From Desulfovibrio sp. Dsv1 (lineage in GTDB: Bacteria > Desulfobacterota > Desulfovibrionia > Desulfovibrionales > Desulfovibrionaceae): a DNA stretch of 9,149 bases. The DNA is taken from positions 1 through 9,149 of the forward strand of contig APFI01000091.1 in the NCBI GenBank assembly GCA_000403945.1, read 5' to 3'. Below the pieces are notes generated by a model that worked only from the letters and a program-made list of their open reading frames with translations, ran no database searches and was not told where the DNA came from. Positions 1 through 5,631 of this stretch are shown piece by piece. Position numbers and translations under genes: made by a program. The stretch's first letter is position 1, and each line of letters opens with the position of its first letter.

Positions 1-1023
1 CTAGGCCTGCTCGAAAGACAGCGGATCCTCAGCCAGAGTGGCCACCATCACGGCCTTGATGGTGTGCATCCGGTTTTCCGCTTCTTCAAAAGCCATATTG
101 CGACCGGATTCAAAAACGGCGTCATCCACTTCCATGCACTCAAGCCCGAAACGCCGGTAGATATCCTCACCCACTGCGGTGTCCCGGTTATGGAAGCTGG
201 GCAGGCAGTGCAGGAACTTGCAGTCCGGGTTGCCCGTCTTGTCCATGACGGTCATGTTCACCTGGTAGGGGGTGAGCAGTTCGATACGCTCTTTCCAGAC
301 CGCGTCCGGCTCGCCCATGGAAACCCAGACGTCGGTGTAAATGAAATCGCAACTCTTGACGCCCTCTTCCACGCTTTCGGTGCGCGTGATCTCGGCCCCG
401 CTGCCTTGGGCGATATGCCGCGCCATTTCAAAGACCTCGTCCGAAGTCCAGAGTGCCCTGGGGGCCACGGAACGGAAGTCCACGCCCAGCATGGCCGAAC
501 CGATCATCAAGGAATTGCCCATATTGTAACGGGCGTCGCCCAGATAGGCCAGACACTGCCGGTTCAGAGGCTTGGGACAGCATTCGCGCATGGTCAGCAT
601 GTCGGCCAGAAGCTGGGTGGGATGCCATTCATTGGTCAGCCCGTTCCAGACCGGCACGGAAGAGAACTCGGCCAGGGCTTCCACGCGGGCCTGCTCATAG
701 CCCCGGTACTCGATGCCGTCAAAAAAGCGGGACAGCACGCGGGCCGTATCAGCCATGGACTCCTTTTTGCCCATCTGCGAGCCGGACGGGCCCAGATAGG
801 TGACGCGCGCGCCTTGGTCATGGGCGGCTACCTCAAAGGAACAACGGGTGCGCGTGGAATCCTTTTCAAAAAGGATCACAATATTCTTGTCCTTCATGAA
901 CTTGGGCTCCCGCCGCGTTTTTTTGGCCGCTTTGAGTTGGGCCGCCAAATCCAGAAGATAGGTCAGATCTTCCGGGGTGAAATCGATTTCTTTCAGAAAA
1001 TCCCTGCGTTCCAGTCTGTTCAT
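1..1023 (-). CDS. argF: Ornithine carbamoyltransferase
   Basis: This enzyme makes citrulline from ornithine and carbamoyl phosphate in the cytoplasm, the sixth step of arginine synthesis. The 340-residue product is complete and ends with TAG at the window edge. Seen motifs: the carbamoyl-phosphate loop STRTR (residues 56-60), HPTQ (134-137), the ornithine-binding DVWVSMG (231-237) and the catalytic HCLP (272-275). Length and motif order match the family (about 310-340 residues), and the sequence closely resembles the enterobacterial ArgF/ArcB type. The frame stays open upstream to 1137, but the ATG at 1023 fits the family N-terminus and has GGAG about 6 bases upstream, so the extension is rejected. 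An N-acetylglutamate synthase lies 110 bp upstream on the same strand, which argues for the biosynthetic rather than the catabolic (ArcB) role. No arc genes are visible. The enzyme class is near certain; the anabolic role is inferred. Confidence 0.96.
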   Translation of the reverse strand: MNRLERRDFLKEIDFTPEDLTYLLDLAAQLKAAKKTRREPKFMKDKNIVILFEKDSTRTRCSFEVAAHDQGARVTYLGPSGSQMGKKESMADTARVLSRFFDGIEYRGYEQARVEALAEFSSVPVWNGLTNEWHPTQLLADMLTMRECCPKPLNRQCLAYLGDARYNMGNSLMIGSAMLGVDFRSVAPRALWTSDEVFEMARHIAQGSGAEITRTESVEEGVKSCDFIYTDVWVSMGEPDAVWKERIELLTPYQVNMTVMDKTGNPDCKFLHCLPSFHNRDTAVGEDIYRRFGLECMEVDDAVFESGRNMAFEEAENRMHTIKAVMVATLAEDPLSFEQA

Positions 1024-1133
1024 GCGCTGCTCCGGCCCGTGCGGGCGCGGGAAAAAGTGAAAAACGAAAGCGGGGGCAAAGCTTCTCCGGCGGCATGCCG
1101 CGCAAGCGTTTCCGCGCGTTGGGCGCGGGTCGG

Positions 1134-1682
1134 TCAAAGCATGCGGATCATGCCGATTTCGTCACAGCGGTAAAACTTCGGGCACTTGCTGCACTCCACC
1201 CAAACGACGGGGGGCAGGCTTTCCCGCTGAAATTCCCTAAAACCGCAATGGTTGAAAAAAGATTCGGCTAGGGTGAACACAAAAACCCTGGCGATGCCCA
1301 GACGGCGGCAGCGCTCCACTAGGGCCCCCACCATCCGTCTGCCCAGGCCCTGTCCCTGGCATGCCTGATGCACGGCAATGGAGCGGATCTCCGCCAGATC
1401 CTCCCAGAGTACGTGCAGGGATCCGCATGCCACCACGGTTTCCCGCCCGCTGTCCGCCGCCGGGGCCGTAATCACCATATAGTCCTGAATATGCTGGTAC
1501 AGATACTGCGGCCCCCGCGCCAGCATGACGTTGGAAGAGGCGTACTGGTTGATCAGGGCCGACATGCCGTGCACGTCCCCCACACGGGCTGGACGAATCT
1601 CCAACGCGGACGCGTCGCTGATGCGCACGTCCGGGACAATAACGGCATCCCCGGCGTCAAAGCGCGGAATGGCTATGGGCAT
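1134..1682 (-). CDS. argA: Short GNAT-type N-acetylglutamate synthase
   Basis: Predicted to acetylate glutamate with acetyl-CoA, the committing step of arginine synthesis. The 182-residue protein is a stand-alone GNAT domain, without the amino-acid-kinase domain of classical E. coli ArgA, like the short synthases known in actinobacteria and deltaproteobacteria. The domain starts near residue 29 (EIRPARVGDV). The acetyl-CoA loop is QGQGLG (109-114), preceded by the conserved LHVLWEDLAEIRSIAV strand region. FFNHCGF (142-148) is the usual GNAT late motif. The tail has three cysteines (C164, C167, C173) in a CxxC-x5-C pattern typical of these proteins, possibly a metal site. The ATG at 1682 is preceded by a weak AGG. 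Residues 1-28 have no obvious family counterpart, so a shorter protein is possible, but later GTG/TTG codons lack ribosome sites. argF follows after 110 bp. A related GNAT with another amine substrate cannot be fully excluded. Confidence 0.85.
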   Translation of the reverse strand: MPIAIPRFDAGDAVIVPDVRISDASALEIRPARVGDVHGMSALINQYASSNVMLARGPQYLYQHIQDYMVITAPAADSGRETVVACGSLHVLWEDLAEIRSIAVHQACQGQGLGRRMVGALVERCRRLGIARVFVFTLAESFFNHCGFREFQRESLPPVVWVECSKCPKFYRCDEIGMIRML

Positions 1683-1762
1683 TGCTTTTTACCTGTCGGC
1701 GTTTGCGACCCGCCCGGCCTGCGGCGCGGATGTGGCGGCGCGGCCAGAGGTGGTCGGCTGCG

Positions 1763-2483
1763 GAACAGAAACCAGTTGTTGACGCCCAGAGGCTCGTAGG
1801 CGGCGCAATGCTTCACGCCGCCCGAGGTGTAGAAAGACACGCCGCGCCGGTTCTTCCGCAGATTTTCCGGCACCCGTTCCCGCGTGGCGCTTTCCAAGAG
1901 CCCGAGATGAAAACATCCCCTTCCCGGCCTGTGGCAACGGCCCCGTCGGATGTGGAGCGCGGACACAGGCGCCGCGCACCCGCCAATGAGCGCTGATTCC
2001 GCCGCCCCGGTCGTAGACGGGTGCCGCGCAGTACACCACGGCACCGGGGCAGAACGGACTGTTGCGCACCTCGGAAAGCGCAGCCCTGCCCGCAATGGCT
2101 TCCTGAAAAAAATGTTCGCCGGACAGATCAACGACCCGGCGCAGCTCCCCGCCGATCTCCACGAGCCCCGGCCGACCATCGCGCCCGGCCAACCCCATAC
2201 GCAAAAAGGCGTTATGGTCTTCTTTCAGGACGGGAAGGATTTCATTTCCCGGCGCATGACCGAGGCTGATGGCCACGCCGCGCAGAGTCTGAAAGTCCAG
2301 CGCGATCTGGCGTTGCGACAGCGTCCGTAATTGATTGACGGTGTCATAGAGATGGAGCGCGTTTTCCCGCCCGTTCTGCGAACTGGCCTGACGCAGCAGA
2401 ATCAGACCGCGGGCAAGAAAAACGCCGCCGATCAGTAAGACCGTCGCACTGGTGCGCTTGATCTGTCCGGGGCCGCTGAACAC
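1763..2483 (-). pseudogene. Decayed membrane sensor, Cache-like domain, output domain lost
   Basis: This is the 5' part of a signalling gene. The GTG start at 2483 has a strong AGGTGA about 8 bases upstream. The product begins with a hydrophobic segment (residues 13-31) and continues into an extracellular sensor-like region, with DTVNQLRTLSQRQIALDFQ and later VVYCAAPVYDRGGGIS, typical of double-Cache sensors. At about 1991-1994 the reading frame breaks. The expected continuation moves to another minus frame (SALIGGCAAPVSALHI, then GVSFYTSGGVKHCAAYEPLG and VNNWFLF near 1763-1790), where such sensor domains normally end. No second membrane helix, HAMP, GGDEF, kinase or chemotaxis domain follows, because the argA gene begins at once. 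The gene is therefore both frameshifted and 3'-truncated. Original frames stay open to about 1689 but with meaningless sequence. Which output domain was lost cannot be told; diguanylate cyclase is a guess. Sequencing error could explain the frameshift but not the missing 3' end. Confidence 0.55.
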
Positions 2484-2956
2484 TGTTTCTCACCTGAAAA
2501 ATACGTTTGTTAAGTAACCAGCTTAGCTTCTTTCCGTGAATTTTTCAAGCTCGACCGGATCCATTTCTTCAAGATCCGTCCTCAAGCGTGCGGTCGCCAA
2601 CGTCCTTCCGGTTATTCTGCGCTGAACATCACCTTTGATTCCATCTGCGGCAGCAGGGCTGGCGCCCGACCGGTGTAACAACAAGTTTGCATTAGCCGGC
2701 GGGATTTCACAGCCTGACGGACAGGACCAATGTAGACTTGACGCTCAAGCATCCGTGGCAAAGGCCAAGGCCGGAACAGCGGACAGCACAAGTGCAAGTG
2801 AGGATTTTGCGCATTTCCCCAACTACCAGCAAACCAACAATGTCGCAAGGGGAACGATCTTCGGACACAAAAAGCCCGCCCGAAAAAGTTCAACTTTTTG
2901 CGAACGGACTTTAAGATGGGGCCATAGCCGTCAATGTTTGCCAGTTTTTGGTTAAT
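2484..2956. other. Gene-poor stretch, no convincing coding sequence
   Basis: No supportable gene is seen in these 473 bases. Open frames exist on both strands (2635-2955 plus, 2612-2893 minus), but neither has a ribosome site, a recognisable domain or natural-looking composition. The minus frame ends with a stretch (about 2612-2750) that reads somewhat like the C-terminus of a protein, so a decayed gene end is possible. A short inverted repeat, CGGATC/GATCCG (2556-2561 and 2573-2578), and an A/T-stem palindrome (2883-2899) are the only structures noted. The sensor pseudogene's ribosome site lies at the low end, so the area once held its promoter, but no good -35/-10 pair was found. Confidence 0.5.
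2883..2899 (-). terminator. Palindrome downstream of lipoprotein operon, possible terminator
   Basis: AAAAAGTT-C-AACTTTTT is a perfect 8-bp inverted repeat with a 1-base centre, 57 bp past the last stop of the lipoprotein operon. On the minus strand it gives a stem ending in a run of five T. The stem is A/T-rich and the loop too small for a textbook intrinsic terminator, so it may instead be a decayed terminator or a protein-binding site. A second T run follows a GC-rich stretch a few bases further on. Confidence 0.3.
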
Positions 2957-3382
2957 CTATTCCTCCAAATGTGCCTGTAAGAACATGCTCTTAGATAAGG
3001 CATCAAAGAATTGTTGATAAAAATCAGGAATATCAACCGCTTGGATATTATATTGAGCATTAGCCCTAACTGTAATTCTGGATTCACTGCGGGGGATAAC
3101 ACTCACAGTCATACGCAAACTGTACGAAGACAGCTTTGTTGCACTGACACTACCTAAATCAAAAGATGCCTTATCAATGACAAAGCCGAGATCTTGGAGC
3201 GTTGCCATAACGCTTTCCATTGTTTTTTTCTTGTCGGCAGTGTCGAAATAACGTGTTTGCATCTGCCGTAACTGAAGTTGCGATTCGCCACCGCTGTCAA
3301 GAACACCTCGGTGCGCGGGGACTGCGCAGCCTGGCAAACTGACCAGAAGAATAAAAATAAGAACGCGTGACAGGGTATTCAT
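2957..3382 (-). CDS. Small outer-membrane-type lipoprotein, paralogue of the preceding gene
   Basis: A 141-residue predicted lipoprotein of unknown function. Its signal peptide ends in the lipobox LPGC (Cys19 would be lipidated), and the +2 residue is Ala, which by the E. coli rule directs it to the outer membrane. The mature part has a motif RQMQTRYFDT, a helix-like stretch with LQDLGF, SATK, two predicted beta strands (LRMTVSVIPR, RITVRANAQY) and a C-terminal helix ending FFDALSKSMFLQAH. The same elements appear in the same order in the gene immediately upstream, so the two are paralogues. The ATG overlaps the upstream stop by 4 bp (ATGA) and has GGAGG 10 bases before it, which indicates translational coupling. 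Similar uncharacterised lipoproteins occur in other proteobacteria, from memory only. I do not recognise a named family and assign no function. Codon use is AT-richer than in the flanking metabolic genes. Confidence 0.88.
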   Translation of the reverse strand: MNTLSRVLIFILLVSLPGCAVPAHRGVLDSGGESQLQLRQMQTRYFDTADKKKTMESVMATLQDLGFVIDKASFDLGSVSATKLSSYSLRMTVSVIPRSESRITVRANAQYNIQAVDIPDFYQQFFDALSKSMFLQAHLEE

Positions 3383-4017
3383 ATTTGATGCGCCTCCAGG
3401 AAGACCGCTTGTGAAAGCTTGTCAAAAAAAATTTTATATACTTCTGGATCATTAACTTGTTCTGCCAAAGTGGCCTGTCCAGCAGTATTAATAACTACAC
3501 GTTGGAAGGTCACGCGCACAGTGGATCGTTTTGCTTCTTCCACCTTGGGCGTGGCGGTTTCTTTATGTATTTTTTTGGAGTTTGCCTTTGTTTTTGTGGC
3601 GGGATCGTGTGGTGCATTTTTTATAGATTCAGAAGCTTCCGCAGGTGAAGGTTCCAGACTGCGCATGACCATGGAAACACGTATAAGTTGCTCTTTGTCC
3701 ACATGCGTGGCTACACCAGTTAAAGCTGCCAGCAATATTGCTCCGGCTATCTGACCGCCACTTGTGGCATCTCTGCGTTTTGATGCAGTAATAACGCCAA
3801 GGGAGTATTCCGCCTCTTCCAACGTATATCCTAGATCCTGCATAACGCTTGACGCAGCATTAAGCATCGCTTTATAGTTGATTGTATCAAAAATACGCGT
3901 CTGCATCTGGCGGTTTGCCAGAGATTCCTGTGGAAGACTGAGGGCATTTTTCGGTATTTTTTGTACGCAGCCCATGAGTAGCGACAGAACAAGACAAAAA
4001 ATAAGAATCTTGCGCAT
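3379..4017 (-). CDS. Lipoprotein with glycine-rich hydrophobic segment and charged linker
   Basis: A 212-residue predicted lipoprotein of unknown function. The signal peptide ends in LMGC (Cys17), with Val at +2. Next come RQMQTRIFDT, VMQDLGY and ITASK, shared with the downstream paralogue. It then carries two parts the paralogue lacks: a glycine/alanine-rich hydrophobic stretch (GGQIAGAILLAALTGVA) that could insert in a membrane, and a Lys/Ala/Pro/Thr-rich linker of about 40 residues. The shared beta strands and the C-terminal helix (FFDKLSQAVFLEAH) follow. The frame could start at a GTG (4026), but the ATG at 4017 has AGGTGA 5 bases upstream, made partly of that GTG, so the ATG is preferred. 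The gene starts 9 bp after the stop of the BamE-like gene and overlaps the next gene by 4 bp. The operon arrangement suggests the three proteins act together in the envelope; that role is inferred. Confidence 0.88.
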   Translation of the reverse strand: MRKILIFCLVLSLLMGCVQKIPKNALSLPQESLANRQMQTRIFDTINYKAMLNAASSVMQDLGYTLEEAEYSLGVITASKRRDATSGGQIAGAILLAALTGVATHVDKEQLIRVSMVMRSLEPSPAEASESIKNAPHDPATKTKANSKKIHKETATPKVEEAKRSTVRVTFQRVVINTAGQATLAEQVNDPEVYKIFFDKLSQAVFLEAHQI

Positions 4018-4026
4018 GACATTCAC

Positions 4027-4437
4027 CTAGAAGCTGGACTGTCGATATGAATAATCCCGCACCTTGTCGTCATTGTCGAACTTAATGATAACTGTGAGGG
4101 TGCGCTGCGATGTCGAAGACGCACCGGAGGCTCCTCCTACGCCCCCCAAAATGAGCCAAAGTCCGCCGGAAGAAGAGGATACAGCTCTTTCTGTTGCAAT
4201 TTTATCGTAAACCCATGTTTCACGCCTTTGTGCATCAGTGGTTACCATATTGGGTGCCCCCAAAGCAGAAACAACCTCTGCGCCAGACATACCAACGCGA
4301 ATTTCGCGTTGAACGGCGGCAGCTGATAACTTTTGACCGCTGTCATCTCTGACATCATCACGATGCTTCTGTGCTGATGCGCAACCAGCTAGGATTAGAG
4401 CGACAAAAAATGCAAGTAGGACTTTTTTCATAGGCAT
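4027..4437 (-). CDS. BamE/SmpA-like lipoprotein
   Basis: A 136-residue predicted lipoprotein, first gene of the trio. The signal peptide ends in the lipobox LAGC (Cys19), with Ala at +2, pointing to the outer membrane. The region VQREIRVGMSGAEVVSALGAPNMVTTDAQ, followed by RETWVYD, is the SmpA/OmlA (BamE) signature: G-M-S/T-x-x-E-V, a Leu-Gly-x-P turn, then a W-x-Y strand. BamE proper is part of the beta-barrel assembly machine, but this fold occurs in many unrelated lipoproteins, so true BamE identity is not claimed. A Ser/Gly-rich hydrophobic insert (SSSSGGLWLILGGVGG) sits before the last beta strands and resembles the insert of the next gene. GGGAGG lies 4 bases before the ATG at 4437; ATG 4431 (10 bases away) and a GTG at 4440 are alternatives. 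No clear promoter was found upstream (4441-4554). Confidence 0.85.
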   Translation of the reverse strand: MPMKKVLLAFFVALILAGCASAQKHRDDVRDDSGQKLSAAAVQREIRVGMSGAEVVSALGAPNMVTTDAQRRETWVYDKIATERAVSSSSGGLWLILGGVGGASGASSTSQRTLTVIIKFDNDDKVRDYSYRQSSF

Positions 4438-4554
4438 CACACCTCCCTTTTTGCCAGAGCCTGACCAAGCCGCTTGCTTAGTGCGTTATTTTCCCACCCA
4501 GCCTATCTTGAGTTGCCCTTTGGCGCAACAACAAAATCACACTTTCCCGACCAT

Positions 4555-4574
4555 GCCCCAGCGGGGGCTTTTTT
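4555..4574 (+). terminator. Orphan intrinsic terminator
   Basis: GCCCC-AGCG-GGGGC followed by six T is a standard intrinsic terminator on the plus strand. No plus-strand gene ends before it: the BamE-like gene upstream runs the other way, away from it. It may be the end of a lost gene, or it may insulate the toxin-antitoxin promoter just downstream. Confidence 0.55.
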
Positions 4575-4599
4575 CAATGGGGGGGCAACGTGAAAAGGC

Positions 4600-4624
4600 T
4601 TGACATTGTGTAATATATATTACA
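4600..4624 (+). promoter_or_regulatory. Toxin-antitoxin promoter/operator with 16-bp palindrome
   Basis: A perfect -35-like TTGACA (4600-4605) is followed by the perfect 16-bp palindrome TGTAATATATATTACA (4609-4624), 8 bp before the toxin start. Palindromes at this place usually bind the antitoxin or the toxin-antitoxin complex for autorepression. Within the palindrome, TAATAT or TATATT could serve as the -10, but the spacing to TTGACA is shorter than the usual 17 bases, so the exact hexamers are unsettled. The operator role is inferred from position and symmetry. Confidence 0.6.
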
Positions 4625-4632
4625 AACCTCCC

Positions 4633-4929
4633 ATGAACACGATGTTGAAGACAAAGCTTTTTGACCGCTGGCTGACATCGTTGCGCGATGGCAAGGCACG
4701 GATAAAAATTGTGCGCAGAATTGAGCGGGCGGAGCAGGGAAATTTCGGCGATCACAAAAATGTCGGCGGTCCTATTTGGGAGATGCGCATTGACTACGGC
4801 CCAGGATACCGCCTGTACTACGCGCAAAAAGGAAGCACGATTTATGTCCTTCTGTGTGGCGGCGGGAAGTTTTCTCAGCAGGCCGACATAAGCCTTGCCA
4901 ATGAAATATGGAGGCAAATCGATGAATAA
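4633..4929 (+). CDS. RelE/ParE-superfamily toxin (addiction module killer protein)
   Basis: The 98-residue product matches the small RelE/ParE-like 'killer protein' family (COG3657 type): FDRWLTSLRDGKARIKI at the N-terminus, then RRIERAEQGNFGD, VGGPIWEMRIDYGPGYRLYY (residues 44-63) and the late strand IYVLLCGGGKFSQQADI. RelE relatives are usually ribosome-dependent mRNA endonucleases, while ParE relatives poison gyrase. The sequence alone does not tell which applies here. The frame opens at a TTG (4600), but that codon is inside the promoter. ATG 4633 or ATG 4642 fits the family. Neither has a Shine-Dalgarno sequence; the bases before 4633 are pyrimidine-rich, so initiation may be weak or leaderless. 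The toxin precedes and overlaps its antitoxin by 8 bp, the reverse of classical relBE order and the same as higBA. Length is normal and the gene appears intact. Confidence 0.9.
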   Translation: MNTMLKTKLFDRWLTSLRDGKARIKIVRRIERAEQGNFGDHKNVGGPIWEMRIDYGPGYRLYYAQKGSTIYVLLCGGGKFSQQADISLANEIWRQIDE

Positions 4930-5224
4930 GGAACTGCTTGAGGTTTCCAAGTTTGATGCGGCTGATTATCTGCACACAGATGATGACGTGCGCGGATATC
5001 TTGAAGAAGTTGTCAGCGAAGATGACCCGCATGCCTTTCTGCGGGCGTTAAATACTGTCGCCCGTGCAAAGGGCATGTCAAAATTGGCTCAAGATACGGG
5101 TATCCCAAGGGAAAGCCTGTACCAATCCCTTTCCGAGAAAGGCAACCCTAGCTTCCATACGCTGTGGAAAGTTGCCGCGGCCCTTGGTTGTACGCTGGTG
5201 GTGAAAAGGAAGATGCCTGCATAG
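4922..5224 (+). CDS. Antitoxin with helix-turn-helix domain
   Basis: A 100-residue addiction-module antidote of the COG3636 type, the usual partner of the toxin in front of it. The N-terminal part (FDAADYLHTDDDVRGYLEEV) is the acidic toxin-binding region seen in this family. Residues about 50-90 (KGMSKLAQDTGIPRESLYQSL, then NPSFHTLWKVAAALG) form an HTH_XRE-like DNA-binding domain. The product should neutralise the toxin and repress the shared promoter, most likely at the palindrome 4609-4624. The ATG at 4922 has GGAGG 7 bases upstream, inside the toxin gene, and overlaps the toxin stop by 8 bp. The strong ribosome site here, against none for the toxin, would favour antitoxin excess. An in-frame ATG at 4895 is rejected because it lacks a site and adds sequence foreign to the family. 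The stop is 49 bp from an IS3-type terminus. Confidence 0.9.
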   Translation: MNKELLEVSKFDAADYLHTDDDVRGYLEEVVSEDDPHAFLRALNTVARAKGMSKLAQDTGIPRESLYQSLSEKGNPSFHTLWKVAAALGCTLVVKRKMPA

Positions 5225-5631
5225 TCAACACGCACACGGCACGAGAACGAGGACACCCCTTGGAAGGAAAGTTGTAATCTCCCCATTTGTGGCAGGATTC
5301 AAAAGCAGAGCCCATGCCGCCCGTTTCAGTTTCATGGCCGGGGTGATGCCACCGATCCCCATGTTGGGACGTTCATTGTTACAGGTCCAGAGCCAGGCTG
5401 TGGCAAATTCCCGTATTTCCTCCAACGACTCAAGAAGATACTGATTCAGCCAGTCATAACGCACAGTTCGGTTATAGCGTTCGGCATAGCCGTTTTGCCG
5501 CGGTTTCACCGGCTGAATGTACCGGATGCGAATTCCTCCCTTTTCAGCCCGGGACTGAAAAATGCCACTCACATATTCAGGGCCGTTATCGCAACGAACC
5601 TCCCTCGGGCAGCCCCGCCATTCAATCAGTT
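5225..5631 (-). pseudogene. IS3-family transposase (OrfB) C-terminal remnant
   Basis: About 104 residues of an rve-type integrase core remain. IEWRGCPREVRCDNGPEYVS contains the second catalytic Asp (CDNG), and RIRYIQPVKPRQNGYAERYNRTVRYDWL contains the catalytic Glu (AERYN). The first Asp and the whole N-terminal half are missing, so no activity is possible. A normal OrfB has about 270-290 residues. The family usually stops soon after the motif GGITPAMKLKRAA. Here the frame runs on through the IS end (5273) to a stop at 5225, giving about 29 extra residues. The codon after that motif is TGG, so loss of a TGA stop by one substitution is a simple explanation. The high end joins in frame to phage-like sequence, and the joined frame extends to a GTG at 5797. 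The identity as IS3-family transposase is secure. Confidence 0.88.
5273..5631 (-). mobile_element. 3' fragment of an IS3-family insertion sequence
   Basis: This segment holds the C-terminal part of an IS3-family transposase and what looks like the corresponding element end. On the plus strand the end reads TGTAATCTCCCCATTTG from 5273, starting with the TG typical of IS3-family tips and carrying the short C run common near such ends. The other end, orfA and the first half of orfB are absent. The high boundary, about 5627-5631, is where the translation changes from transposase to phage-like sequence. The element cannot move by itself. The terminal repeat cannot be verified because its partner is missing. 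Confidence 0.7.

Noticed and set aside
1024..1137. N-terminal extension of ornithine carbamoyltransferase (38 extra residues)
   Set aside because: The extra sequence is Arg/Pro-rich and unlike the family, and the ATG at 1023 has its own ribosome site.
64..1173. 369-codon plus-strand frame opposite argF
   Set aside because: It is the mirror of a highly conserved gene in GC-rich DNA, with no domain and no ribosome site.
2500..2555. Possible sensor-gene promoter TTGAAA-N17-TAAGCT on the minus strand
   Set aside because: The -10 matches only 3 of 6 consensus positions, and the gene is dead in any case.
2612..2955. Open frames on both strands between the sensor relic and the lipoproteins
   Set aside because: There is no ribosome site, no domain, and the composition is unlike neighbouring genes.
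4470..4530. Possible lipoprotein-operon promoter TTGCGC-N17-TAGGCT on the minus strand
   Set aside because: The spacing is right, but both hexamers match only 3 of 6, no better than chance in this DNA.
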